64,000 nt of DNA, taken from positions 1-64,000 of the forward strand of contig JANRLJ010000007.1 in NCBI GenBank assembly GCA_033762735.1, read 5' to 3'. The notes under the pieces are model-generated. The model ran no database searches, was not told the origin of the DNA, and was given only the letters and a program-made list of their open reading frames with translations. Shown piece by piece: positions 26,451 to 35,516 of this stretch. Each line of letters starts with the position of its first letter. Positions within the stretch are counted from its first letter, which is position 1. This stretch comes from JANRLJ01 sp033762735. Lineage in GTDB: Bacteria; Chloroflexota; Anaerolineae; Aggregatilineales; Phototrophicaceae. A program made the position numbers and the translations under genes.

Positions 26451-27932
26451 CTAGAACACGTCTGGCTCGTCGTGATACTGCCCCGCGTAGGCCAGCGCGT
26501 CATCCAGATAGAGCCGCACATCATAATCCCCGCGACCGGGCTGAAGCGTGACAATCAGATCGGTATCGCCGTCGATGCCATCGGCGCGATACTCGACCTT
26601 CTCACCACTGCTGAACGTCAATTCCGCTCGTGCGCTGAACGTGCCGCAGTCGTTGGCGGAACCATCACACGGGCTGAAGCGGAAGCGGGCGCTGTCAGCG
26701 GTGAGCAGGGCTTCATCCACATACAGCCAGCGGCGGTTGAACAGGTTGTAATCGGTGCGCGAGGTGATCTTGTCCCGCCAGCGAGTCCAGGTTTCCTCCG
26801 GCAGCAGCGTCCGCAGCGTTTCATACTCCGCCGCAGAGCGACACCAGATGTGGCGCAGATGATCGAGCGGCAGCGTCCCCGGCAAGACCACCTGTGAACG
26901 GCGGGCGTTCATCACTTCCTCGCGCTCATCGGGGCGAAACCACGAATCATGATAGATCAGGTCGAAAGGCAGATCGCGGAAGGCCGAGGCCGATTTATAG
27001 GTGCGCTCCAGGCTGGTCACGTCGCCTTCGGTGAAGCGCGTTTCCGGCAGGCAGATCACGGCTTCCAGATCGAACAACAGATAAATCGGAACAGGGGTGT
27101 GCCCGTTCGCCCGCTGATTCCCGGCGCGGACCCCCTCCTGCATAAACAGATCGGGGGTGCGAGGGCGGAAGTACAGCCGCACATAATGCTCCCAGCGGGC
27201 GGTTGTGCGGTCGCTGCGACGTGCTTTGCTGCCTGCCTGCGCCGGGGGAAGCATCAGCCCTGCGTTGAGGATAGCCGCGATTTCGTGCACATCGCCGAAG
27301 TAAAACAGGAAATAGGGCCACCAGTAGCGTGCGCCAAGCCAGGGTTCATCGCGGAGATCGGCCAGATAGCGGCGGAAGGCACGGGCATCGCGCTTCTGGG
27401 CGCCGGGGTGCCCCGCGCCAGCACTCGGCAGATGTGGCACAACGAGTTTAGGCAGCGCTGCCCCTTGCTGTGGCGTAGCGGTCAGCCGTTTTGGGATTTC
27501 CCCTGTACGGATGTAACCCAGCAGATCGCGGAACGATTCGCCGTAACGCGCCGGGTTGGTAAAGTCCAGATAATTCAGATTTTCGAGATAAAGCGGGCGG
27601 TCAGCGTCCGGCTGAATCATCAGCGGGATTACGCGCTTGCCCTTGCGCAGCGCCCGCTGCTGTTCGGCGCGGCAGATGTCGCTCACATACGAGCCGGTCG
27701 TCATCAGTGCCAGCATCATGTCGGCGGATTCAATGGCGGATTCGATGTCCCAGGACCAGCTTGCCCCCGCCGCAATTTCCGACAGATCGAGCCAGGCTTC
27801 GTGCCCGGCGGCGATCAGATCATCGCGCAGGCGGATCGCAATATCACGCGCATCCTCGCGGGCGTAAGAGATAAAGATTTTGGGCGTGGGCGCTTTTGAG
27901 CCAGCCGCCCGCTGCTCCTGCGTTTCAGTCAT
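26451..27932 (-). CDS. TIR-DarT fusion protein (candidate toxin)
   Basis: 493 residues. An N-terminal TIR domain (about 18-140) has KIFISYARED at 18-27, WLDLSEIAAG, and Glu90 in SDICRAEQQRAL, the place of the catalytic NADase Glu. The middle (about 205-380) matches DarT (DUF4433): HEIAAILNAGL, HYVRLYFRPRTPDLF (249-263) and RRSQVVLPGTLPLDHLRHIW. In DarT the last block normally reads R-x-A-E-x-L-V; here Gln347 replaces the catalytic Glu. A beta-rich 100-residue C-terminus follows. DarT ADP-ribosylates thymidines in single-stranded DNA. ATG 27932 chosen; GTG 27950 also possible. It sits 28 bp after the macrodomain gene, its likely antitoxin. Confidence 0.82.
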   Translation of the reverse strand: MTETQEQRAAGSKAPTPKIFISYAREDARDIAIRLRDDLIAAGHEAWLDLSEIAAGASWSWDIESAIESADMMLALMTTGSYVSDICRAEQQRALRKGKRVIPLMIQPDADRPLYLENLNYLDFTNPARYGESFRDLLGYIRTGEIPKRLTATPQQGAALPKLVVPHLPSAGAGHPGAQKRDARAFRRYLADLRDEPWLGARYWWPYFLFYFGDVHEIAAILNAGLMLPPAQAGSKARRSDRTTARWEHYVRLYFRPRTPDLFMQEGVRAGNQRANGHTPVPIYLLFDLEAVICLPETRFTEGDVTSLERTYKSASAFRDLPFDLIYHDSWFRPDEREEVMNARRSQVVLPGTLPLDHLRHIWCRSAAEYETLRTLLPEETWTRWRDKITSRTDYNLFNRRWLYVDEALLTADSARFRFSPCDGSANDCGTFSARAELTFSSGEKVEYRADGIDGDTDLIVTLQPGRGDYDVRLYLDDALAYAGQYHDEPDVF

Positions 27933-27959
27933 CAGGCGTTTTTCCGTCACCTTGTGGGC

Positions 27960-28886
27960 TTAGCCTTCCTGGGAAAGCGCGACCTGCTCGGCAAGCTGCG
28001 CGGGCTGGCGTTCGATGGGCGGGACGTAATGCAGCCCGGTGTGCAGCCGTCCACCGTCGTCGTAGAGGTTGACCGGGCGCACATAGTCCAACTGCGTCAG
28101 AAAGGCGGTGAGCATCCGCGCATGGACATCCAGCCCGCCGGGGAAGTTCATCGGCAGGGCATAACCGGCGCTGCGTACATATGCCCAGAGTTCGCCGAGC
28201 AGACTTTCCGATACGAAAACGGGCTGCGGTTCGCCCGCCATCAGCATAATCAGATTGTTACCCTTGCGCTTCGGGTCGCGCCCGACCGTGAAGGTGGTCG
28301 CGCCATCCAGCGTTTTGAAGCGCCGTTCCTTGTTCAGCATCCGGTTCAGGTCACGGGTGAGCTTGCTCACGGAGACGTGGTTGGGTGTGCCTTCCAGCCA
28401 TGCCCGAATGGCGCGGATGTTGCGCGTCTGCACATAAGGATCGTTTTCGTCGAAGTGATGGATGAACACCGGAATCGGCAGCGGGGCGAGATAGTGTTCC
28501 ATCAAAGGCCGCACCTCCCGCGCCCAATCCAGCCCGCCGCTGCCTGTGCCCAGACGTGGGAAGGAGGCGGACGTAATGCCGCGCTCGGCATAGGTGGCGA
28601 CGAAGTTCTGCAAGCCCGTTTCGAGGTCGTCCAGCCGCGAGGACGCCCGCCAGTGCCGCTTGGTGGGGAAGTTGAGCACCCACTTGTGCGGCGTCTTATA
28701 CAGCATCAACTGACCAACGCCTAACGTCCCGCGCTGGCAGTGCTGGCGGTACTGCTCATACATAGCAGGGTAGCAAAGCTTGAAGTCATAAGCGATTCCT
28801 TTGCCCATTACGCCGACCGTATTGACGGCGTTGACGAGCACACGCGCCGGGCTTTGCAGGACATCTCCAACGACGTAGGTAATCAT
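27960..28886 (-). CDS. DarG-like macrodomain protein (candidate antitoxin)
   Basis: 308 residues. The N-terminal macrodomain (about 3-150) has VLVNAVNTVGVMGKGIAYDF, the ADP-ribose-binding signature of the DarG group, then GQLMLYKTPHKWVLNFPTK and SFPRLGTGSGGL. DarG macrodomains strip ADP-ribose from thymidine in DNA and so reverse DarT. The C-terminal 150 residues have no certain family; in known DarG they neutralise DarT by DNA mimicry. The order is antitoxin first. Start ATG 28886 with GGTGGA upstream; TTG 28916 is in frame. A macrodomain effector in a Thoeris-like TIR system is an alternative reading. Confidence 0.85.
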   Translation of the reverse strand: MITYVVGDVLQSPARVLVNAVNTVGVMGKGIAYDFKLCYPAMYEQYRQHCQRGTLGVGQLMLYKTPHKWVLNFPTKRHWRASSRLDDLETGLQNFVATYAERGITSASFPRLGTGSGGLDWAREVRPLMEHYLAPLPIPVFIHHFDENDPYVQTRNIRAIRAWLEGTPNHVSVSKLTRDLNRMLNKERRFKTLDGATTFTVGRDPKRKGNNLIMLMAGEPQPVFVSESLLGELWAYVRSAGYALPMNFPGGLDVHARMLTAFLTQLDYVRPVNLYDDGGRLHTGLHYVPPIERQPAQLAEQVALSQEG

Positions 28887-29011
28887 GAGGCGAATCCACC
28901 ATTTGTGATGAATCAAGTGTACAGCATTAGGCGATTTCCGGCGCGAAAAGTCAACCCTTGCAAGGTTGGAATGTTCACATCATAGAACAGGTATTCGCCT
29001 GTGGCAAGCGG

Positions 29012-29401
29012 TCAGGGCTGGGGATGATCGCCGGATTGGAAGGGTTGAGCGCGCAGAAAGGCCAGTGCGCTCTCCCGCGACTCGACCATCTTGACGCGGG
29101 CGCTGCGCAGGACGATTTCGATCATAAAGCGCATATTCGTGCCTGGGCGCACGAACACAAACCATTCCACGTTTGGATGATTGACAAAGGTCATAAACAG
29201 CGCAGAGCGGAGCGCCGTGTTGACGAGATTGCGCGGAAAGGCGGCGGCATCACTCAGGTCAATCAGGGTGCGAATGGGGGTGCGGTTGGCATATTCTGTC
29301 CCAATCCGGCCAATGGCTTCAATGTCTTCCGCTGTGAGTTCTTCGACGCACTGAAACACCAGAAGGGAGTCGTCTTCTGACCAATCCACCGTAATTGCCA
29401 T
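29012..29401 (-). CDS. STAS-like small protein
   Basis: 129 residues with the alternating beta/alpha pattern of SpoIIAA-like STAS domains (ITVDWSEDDSLLVFQ, then IRTLIDLSDAAAF, VEWFVFV, and a final helix). No phosphorylated Ser motif can be fixed. These proteins often act in regulation or membrane-protein complexes. Monocistronic; partner unknown. Alternative: a domain-level resemblance only. Confidence 0.6.
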   Translation of the reverse strand: MAITVDWSEDDSLLVFQCVEELTAEDIEAIGRIGTEYANRTPIRTLIDLSDAAAFPRNLVNTALRSALFMTFVNHPNVEWFVFVRPGTNMRFMIEIVLRSARVKMVESRESALAFLRAQPFQSGDHPQP

Positions 29402-29592
29402 GCAAATTCCCTGAAGCGGGGTACGCCATCTATGCTTGTCTTAGAATAGCTGTAACATTAAGCGGGTCATCCCGAAGACCCTACCGTAAACTATTCTACA
29501 CGAAATTTCCGTTAGAAAGACGTTGAGCTTCCGCTTAGATGGTAAATAATGTCTGCCGTATTCGCTTGGAGAATGATGTCTCCATCACGGGT

Positions 29593-31545
29593 TTAGCCCT
29601 GTCCATCGCGCTTGCCGGGATCACGAGGGACAGCGCCGCCGCTGCGGGGGATATTCGGCGGGCGGAGGCGATCCCTCACCTGCGTTATCGGTGGTTCGGT
29701 GCCGGGCTGGGTGGGCAGGATGCGGCGTGGAGGCTGTGCGGGTGCGGTCGCAGGCGGAGCAGCGGTGGAGGGGGTGGCGGGCGGCGCATTTTCCGGTGCG
29801 CTGCCGCTGACCGTCTGATGATAGGCGGAAAGATACTCGGCGATTTCGCTGCGGCGTCGGCGCTCGGCGTCGGCAGCGGCAAAGCTGCGCCGCGCTTCCT
29901 GTCGCCGGGCAATTTCCGCCTGGACTTCGTCCGGTTCCGGCACAGACCGGAACACCTTTTCACTGCCGACATCCCCACCGAGCAGCGAAATGCGCACGTC
30001 GCCGTAATTGAAGATCGTTTGCAGCAGGCCGTTCTGGTCAGAGATGATACTGTCAATTTTGGCGATGGAAACCTGTTCACTCTCGTTCTGCAGCCAGAGC
30101 GGGCGTTTATGAATGAGTTGGATGACCTCGCTCCCCACGATATACATATCGTTGCGCCAATCCCAGTCATTCCAGTAGGCCCAGGCTCCGCCGATCACAA
30201 AAAGCAGCAGACCGAGTAACGGAACCAGGGGATTGGCACGCAGCGCGGGGGAAGCCAGCGAGAGAATCATCAGCAGAAAAGCCGCGATCAGCAGCAGCAC
30301 TGGAAGGAACAGCGTCCGCGCCCGATAGACGAAGTGCTTGCGATAGATCAGTTCAAGATCACCGCTGCCCTGTGAACGCGGCGCGGGGGATGCACCACCG
30401 ATGATCTGGCCGATTTCAGCGCGGATCACGTTGCGCTGGTCAAGGGCGGCTTCCTGTCGCACCCGATCACGGTGGGCGAAGATCAGTTTTTGCACGCCCT
30501 GCGGATCAGGAATCATCGTCAGCACCAGATTGCCCGCCTCGCCCGGTGTTCGGATCTCGACTGTGCCGTAACCAAATACGCGCGAGAACAGATCGGAGGT
30601 GACGATGATGGCATTGACTTCCTGCACGCTGGCGATGGGCACCTCGCTGATAACGGTTTGCAGGCGAGACAGAATGCGCTCAATATGGATAATGCGCTGG
30701 TCGGTGACGAGGATATGGTCGTTGCGCCATTCGAGGTAAAAGTAGATCAGCAGCAGACCCGGTACGGTCAGTCCAATCGACCCCAGCAGCAGGCCGAATT
30801 CCCAGGTCGGGGCCAGCAGCGCCAGAAAAACCACGACGATCATGACCACACCCGACAGCCAGCTCCGCCCCACAAACGCCCACCAGTGACGGCGTGTGTC
30901 GAGCAGCACAACTTCATCGTCACGCTGTTCACGGAACAGTTTGCCAGCGGAAGGCGCATTTGTAGCGGCTGATACAGGGGCAGAAGGCGGTGCCTGCGGC
31001 GCGGGGGCAGGCATGTTTCGCGCTGGGGTGACGGGCGCAACTGCCGGGGTGGTCAACGGACCAGGGCTGCGCTGTGGAACAGCCGCCGGGCGCGTCATGG
31101 GTGGCGGCGTCGCTCTAGGATTAGGCGTGGCAGGGGCAGGTGGTACGAGCGTCGTTGGTAGATAGGGATGCAGTTCAGGGTGGTCAGACAGCGCTTGCAG
31201 CAGGTGCGACCGTTCCAGCAGCAGCACAATCGACGTTTCCAGGGCGCGAAGTGTGGCCGCTTCGGTGTGCGGGCGGATCAGCGCCGCGTCGTTCAGGTAT
31301 TGGTTGGCCTGGACGACCGCAAGCTGGCGTTCTGCTCCGTCGGGGGTGCGCTGGATGAGATGCCCACTGCCGTTCAGGAAAAAGTACAGCCCTCTCGACG
31401 GTTGCCCCTGCGTAAAGATCGCCTGCCCCGCTTCGACGCGCAACGTCTGGAAATATCGCGCGAGTGTTGCGATCTGCTCCGGCGGTAAGCGCGCGAACAT
31501 TGGCAGACTGCGAATGCTGGCTTCGACAAAACCGCTTGATGACAT
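29593..31545 (-). CDS. Cyclic-nucleotide-binding and bacterial PH domain membrane protein
   Basis: 650 residues. Cyclic-nucleotide-binding fold (about 1-120: SLPMFARLPPEQIATLARYF, AGQAIFTQGQPSRGLYFF), a Pro/Ala linker (125-195), then two units each made of two membrane segments followed by a bPH_2 domain (about 215-370 and 400-530; LVTDQRIIHIERILSR and YIVGSEVIQLIHKRP), and a Pro-rich tail. The RGLYFF loop lacks the usual Arg-Ala phosphate cassette, so ligand binding is uncertain. ATG 31545 has GGGGAAGA upstream; the frame is open to 31590. Probably a cytosolic sensor attached to membrane-associated PH domains. Confidence 0.8.
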   Translation of the reverse strand: MSSSGFVEASIRSLPMFARLPPEQIATLARYFQTLRVEAGQAIFTQGQPSRGLYFFLNGSGHLIQRTPDGAERQLAVVQANQYLNDAALIRPHTEAATLRALETSIVLLLERSHLLQALSDHPELHPYLPTTLVPPAPATPNPRATPPPMTRPAAVPQRSPGPLTTPAVAPVTPARNMPAPAPQAPPSAPVSAATNAPSAGKLFREQRDDEVVLLDTRRHWWAFVGRSWLSGVVMIVVVFLALLAPTWEFGLLLGSIGLTVPGLLLIYFYLEWRNDHILVTDQRIIHIERILSRLQTVISEVPIASVQEVNAIIVTSDLFSRVFGYGTVEIRTPGEAGNLVLTMIPDPQGVQKLIFAHRDRVRQEAALDQRNVIRAEIGQIIGGASPAPRSQGSGDLELIYRKHFVYRARTLFLPVLLLIAAFLLMILSLASPALRANPLVPLLGLLLFVIGGAWAYWNDWDWRNDMYIVGSEVIQLIHKRPLWLQNESEQVSIAKIDSIISDQNGLLQTIFNYGDVRISLLGGDVGSEKVFRSVPEPDEVQAEIARRQEARRSFAAADAERRRRSEIAEYLSAYHQTVSGSAPENAPPATPSTAAPPATAPAQPPRRILPTQPGTEPPITQVRDRLRPPNIPRSGGAVPRDPGKRDGQG

Positions 31546-31663
31546 GGCTGATCTTCCCCGGTCACTCCTCGCCCCTGTCAGGCGCATCATCCCCTCGGAC
31601 GAGGCACCTCCAGAAAATGATTGTAGCGTGTTTTGAAGTGAAGCGAAATTCTAACCTGCTCGA

Positions 31664-32143
31664 TCAATCTTCAAGCGGGGGATTGGTCTGAAGTGCGCTG
31701 ACCGGGAAGCGCTTCACCACATCTTCAATGTAGCGGGCGGCATAGGTGATAAGATCATGGCGGCTCTGGTCATCGAGCAGGGACAAGATCACGCCGACCT
31801 GTTCCAGCAGGTCACGTTGCACGGCGGCGAACCGCGCCCAGCCTTCTTCCGTAAGCTGTACCACCACCGAGCGACGATCTTCGGTGCTGCGCTCACGGCA
31901 GACCAGCTTGGTGCCCTCCAGCCGTTTGATAAGGCCGGTCATGGTGGCGTTGGTCAGATGATGTTCGCGGGCGATCTCCCCAATAGGGCAGCTCCCGCCG
32001 TGTTCGGCCAGTGTCTTGAGGACGTAAAACTGCGGTGGGGTGAGGCTGTGACGACCGAAATGGGCGGTCAGCCGCTTTTCCATATCCGCCACAATCTGGA
32101 ACAGGAGTGTCCAGAACTGGCCGATGTCTTCTTCCAGCGACAT
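31664..32143 (-). CDS. MarR family transcriptional regulator
   Basis: 159 residues. Winged helix in the MarR order: LTPPQFYVLKTLAEHGG, IGEIAREHHLTNATMTGLIKRLEGTKLV (recognition helix), then the wing RSTEDRRSVVVQLTEEG. MarR proteins are dimeric repressors that respond to small molecules. ATG 32143 chosen; the frame extends to 32209. The redoxin-like gene follows at 32299-32772 in the same direction upstream, with a terminator between them, so they are separate transcripts. Confidence 0.88.
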   Translation of the reverse strand: MSLEEDIGQFWTLLFQIVADMEKRLTAHFGRHSLTPPQFYVLKTLAEHGGSCPIGEIAREHHLTNATMTGLIKRLEGTKLVCRERSTEDRRSVVVQLTEEGWARFAAVQRDLLEQVGVILSLLDDQSRHDLITYAARYIEDVVKRFPVSALQTNPPLED

Positions 32144-32233
32144 TTGCACGAGTCGTCCTTCACCTTTGCCCCTGTGTGTCACGGCATGATATATCACCCA
32201 ACAGGACAATGCAAAAATCGTGTCTTCAGGAAC

Positions 32234-32259
32234 AAAAAACGCCCCTTGATAAGGAGCGT
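32234..32259 (-). terminator. Rho-independent terminator for the redoxin-like gene
   Basis: On the minus strand: ACGCTCCTT-ATC-AAGGGGCGT (9-bp stem, one G-T pair) followed by TTTTTTG, 40 bp past the stop. Confidence 0.85.
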
Positions 32260-32298
32260 CGCTGTAATCAACAAAAATGCAAATGTCACGGATGTTGC

Positions 32299-32772
32299 TT
32301 AAGCAAGCGCCTGAATGGACTGGGCGGCGTGAATAAGTTCCTGCATCTTCGGCCAGACGCGCTCATCGGTCATGACCCATTTCTGGCGCAGCACAAAATT
32401 GCGGTCGATCAGCAGCAGACCCGGCTGGCGATCCATGTGATACAGCGAGTGCACACAGCCATCGGCGTCAGCCAGAACAGGGAATGGCACAGGCATCGGG
32501 CTGCTCATCTGGAAACCATAGAGCGTGTGCGGCTGGTCGCGCACCAGCAGGGCGACGGGCGTGCCCATCATGGAGAACTTGTGCACCTGGTTTTGCAGCC
32601 ACAGAATGCGGCGGACGCTGGTCGGCTGCCAGACATCTCCGATAAAACCGAGCATCAGGCCGACACCGCCCATCAGATCGTTCAGGCTGTGACCGACTTT
32701 GCGATGATCGGGCAGACAGAAATTAGGGAGTTGAGTGCCCAGTGCCGGGCCAGCGGCTTTCATTGTGAACAT
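32299..32772 (-). CDS. Redoxin-like protein lacking the peroxidatic Cys
   Basis: 157 residues with a peroxiredoxin/TlpA-like outline: GTQLPNFCLPDHRKV, GLMLGFIGDVWQPTSV, FPVLADADGCVHSLY and GLLLIDRNFVLR. The site where AhpC-type proteins have a Thr-x-x-Cys motif reads WQPTSV, so no peroxidatic Cys. The only Cys residues lie elsewhere (PNFC, DGC). It may be a redox-inactive or altered thioredoxin-fold protein. GGAAG precedes ATG 32772. Confidence 0.7.
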   Translation of the reverse strand: MFTMKAAGPALGTQLPNFCLPDHRKVGHSLNDLMGGVGLMLGFIGDVWQPTSVRRILWLQNQVHKFSMMGTPVALLVRDQPHTLYGFQMSSPMPVPFPVLADADGCVHSLYHMDRQPGLLLIDRNFVLRQKWVMTDERVWPKMQELIHAAQSIQALA

Positions 32773-33117
32773 GATTGTGCTTCCGTAATCCCGTTTGCGT
32801 CTATAAATTTATTCTATATTTATACTTGATGGATTGTCAACACATCGAATATTCATTCTTTGCTAATTGTGCGCTGAACTAAGCAGATTTTACGTTTTTA
32901 GAAAGATGAGGTCGGCGTGGCTATGGGTAGTTTGCTCTATTTTAGGGTAACATGGTAAGGTCTTCAGCCGTAAACAGGAGAACAGACTGGCTTAACTTAA
33001 TATAGCCAAGTGTGCTATGGTGTGCTCATTACGAGTACCTATTCAGTGGGCGAATTTGCAAAAGTTGGCTCTACGGCCTACGCTATGATTGTAAAGCATT
33101 CAAGAAAGCGTTAGCAG

Positions 33118-34224
33118 ATGATCCGCAGTCACCGTATTCGGCTAAACCCCACGCCTGAGCAAGCAGAATATTTCGTTCGTGCTGCTGGGACGCGCCGCTT
33201 CGTGTTCAATTGGGGACTGGCGGAGTGGAAACGGCAGTACGAAGCGGGTGAAAAGCCGTCCGCGCTGGCGCTGAAGAAGCAGTTCAACGCCATCAAAGGG
33301 GAGCAGTTCCCCTGGGTGTATGAGGTGACGAAGTGCGCGGTGGAAGGCGCATTCATGGACCTGGCGACAGCCTTCAAGAATTTCTTTGAAGGGCGCAAGC
33401 TGGGTCGGAAGGTAGGCTATCCCAAGTTCAAGACCAAAAAGCGCAGCCGGGAGGGGTTCTACGTCGCCAACGATAAGTTTGATGTGTCGGGTCACTGGAT
33501 CAAGCTGCCGCACATCGGCCTGGTTAATATGGCCGAAAAGCTGCGCTTTCAAGGCAAAATTTTATCAGCGAGGATCACCTGCACAGTGGATTGGTGGTTC
33601 GTGAGTATCGCGGTGGAGATACCCGATGTGCATCAGCAGCAGTTGCCGGGCAAGATTGGGATCGACTTAGGCTTGAATCACCTCGCGACGTTGAGCGATG
33701 GCAGCGAGCTTGAAAACCAAAAGCCGCTGCGCTCGCTGCTGTCGCAGGTCAAACGTCTAAGCCGTTCCCTGAGCCGCAAACAAAAAGGTAGCAAGAACCG
33801 CGAGAAAGCACGGCGCAAGCTGGCACGACTCCACTATCGAATTACCTGTATCCGCGACGACCTGCTGCACAAGGTCACCACGCACATCGCGCAAACCTAC
33901 GGCTTTGTAGCGGTCGAAAGTTTACACGTCAAGGGTATGATGCAGAACCACGCCCTGGCACAAGCGTTGGGCGATGCCGCGTTTGGGCGGTTCACCGAAC
34001 TGCTGGCGACGAAGGTGTCAACGGCACAGGGTAAGGTAGTACAGGTTGGGCGGTTCTACCCGTCGAGTAAAACCTGCTCCTGCTGCGGGCATGTTAAAGC
34101 GGACTTGTCTCTGTCTGAGCGCGTGTTTGTCTGCCCTGCCTGCGGCTTCACGCTTGACCGCGATCATAACGCCGCGATCAACATTCTCCACGAAGCACTG
34201 CGACTGAGTGCCAGCAGTCAGTAA
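33118..34224 (+). mobile_element. tnpB: IS200/IS605-type TnpB RNA-guided nuclease, without TnpA
   Basis: 368 residues, full-length for TnpB. N-terminal OrfB helix-turn-helix (RLNPTPEQAEYFVRAAGTRRFVFNW), RuvC motif I Asp183 in GIDLGLN, motif II Glu267 in VAVESLHVKGM, a zinc ribbon Cys320-x2-Cys323 and Cys339-x2-Cys342, and motif III LDRDHNAAINI (Asp347 or Asp349). TnpB is a programmable nuclease guided by a 3'-end RNA. No TnpA lies nearby, so this is a solitary (IS1341-like) element. The catalytic residues are intact, so it may still be active. It separates a redoxin-like gene from an exported protein gene. The 345 bp to its left (32773-33117) should contain the left end; I see no other gene there. 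Confidence 0.9.
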
Positions 34225-34345
34225 CACGACTGGCAGTGTCCTCGGTACTGGCTAGGACGGGACACAAAACTCGCCTGTGGACGGGGCGTAAGACCAAGAC
34301 CTTTCGAGGTGGCGGCTGACCCGGATGAAGCAGGAACAATCTGGA
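34150..34345 (+). ncRNA. Probable omega/reRNA guide region of TnpB
   Basis: In TnpB elements the guide RNA runs from the 3' part of the coding sequence to the element end. Here the 120 bp after the stop are structured (GGACGGGACAC, GTGGACGGGGCG, GTGGCGGCTGACCC) and contain GAAGCAGGAACAATC, which I recall as a recurring right-end motif. The guide would be the bases just past the right end (about 34335-34350). Boundaries are inferred. Confidence 0.45.
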
Positions 34346-34382
34346 TGTGTACATTTGTCCACAAGAAAGGTAGCAGACTCGA

Positions 34383-35507
34383 ATGTCCAAAAAACTCACT
34401 TATGCTGTTATTCTGCTTTTGACGCTGGTGCTGTTCGCTTTGGGGATGAGCATCAGCCTGGCACAGACGGCCACGCCCATCGCGCCAACCGTTGCCGGGC
34501 CATCGTCGAATATCAACGTCTTTCTGGTGATCTGTGACCGCCAGGCAGTGATGAACCTCACCGGAACGATGATTACGGGCGAGGACGTGTACTATCAGGT
34601 CTTCAACGGCCCCAACGGCACCGGAACCGCGATTACCGGGCTGCGGCGAGTGCAGGTGGACGGCACGTTCGCTTTTAGCGAGGTCGCCACCTACAACGAA
34701 GGGCAGACCATCGCCGCCGGGGGCACAGGCAGCGCGACCGTCTCGATTGGGCGGGAGAGCAACCCCAGCAATACCAGCTTCACCACCACCGTCAATGACT
34801 TGCAGGATGGCTGTGCCCAGCCGCAGAATCCCGCCGCGACCAGCCAGGCTATCAGCGGTGGCACGACCGGAACTACCGGGACGACGACCACAACGACCAG
34901 CGGCACGTTCACGCAGATTCGCTCACCCTTCGGTGGGTTCATCAACCCCGGCTATGTGCCGCCTGATGACCCGATTGTGGTGATTGGCGCACGTCCTGAA
35001 GGGGTGCTGCCGCGCCAGCAGACACCCGGTATCATCTTTGCTGAGTGCAACCAGTATCCACAGGCGCTCCCTGGCATCGTCTACGATACCGACGATGTCA
35101 TTCTGTTCTGGTCGTGGTTCGCCCGCACCCCTGAACTGGTGCAGGAGCATATCAATACGGTCACGTATGCCGTGCTGTACTACGACCGCATCGAACTGCC
35201 CAATATCACCGTGACTCCGATTCAGCAGATCGGCAGCAATTACTGGGTGTTCTACTATTCGCGCCTGGGCAACCTGCGACCGGGGCGCTATTTCTTCAAC
35301 TTTAAAGCCCGCTGGAGCCGCGCAATCAGCGACGGTTACGATGAGTTCGGGCCGGGCACGGATAATCCCCTGGTGGAAGGCGGGTGTGGCTTCGAGATTT
35401 ACCGCAATCTGGAGAACACCAGCGTCAGCTATAATCCCTGGCCGTATAACATCATCGGGAACCCGCCCCCGCCGACTCCCACGCCTACGCGCACACCGAC
35501 ACCCTGA
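34383..35507 (+). CDS. Exported protein of unknown function with Pro/Thr tail
   Basis: 374 residues. Signal peptide (LTYAVILLLTLVLFALGMSISLAQ), then a beta-rich N-terminal domain, a short Thr/Gly linker (about 160-175), a second domain with aromatic residues (VILFWSWFART, YYVFYYSRLGNL-like, GRYFFNF) and a C-terminal PPPPTPTPTRTPTP spacer that ends the protein. No family recognised. AAAGGTAG precedes the ATG. The start is within 50 bp of the TnpB right end, so insertion may have separated it from its old promoter. Precedes rsmG by 9 bp. Confidence 0.65.
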   Translation: MSKKLTYAVILLLTLVLFALGMSISLAQTATPIAPTVAGPSSNINVFLVICDRQAVMNLTGTMITGEDVYYQVFNGPNGTGTAITGLRRVQVDGTFAFSEVATYNEGQTIAAGGTGSATVSIGRESNPSNTSFTTTVNDLQDGCAQPQNPAATSQAISGGTTGTTGTTTTTTSGTFTQIRSPFGGFINPGYVPPDDPIVVIGARPEGVLPRQQTPGIIFAECNQYPQALPGIVYDTDDVILFWSWFARTPELVQEHINTVTYAVLYYDRIELPNITVTPIQQIGSNYWVFYYSRLGNLRPGRYFFNFKARWSRAISDGYDEFGPGTDNPLVEGGCGFEIYRNLENTSVSYNPWPYNIIGNPPPPTPTPTRTPTP

Positions 35508-35516
35508 CACTGCTGT

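Noticed and set aside
26451..28886. A classical Thoeris system
   Set aside because: The TIR part and macrodomain would allow it, but the DarT-like segment and DarG-like signature fit DarTG better.
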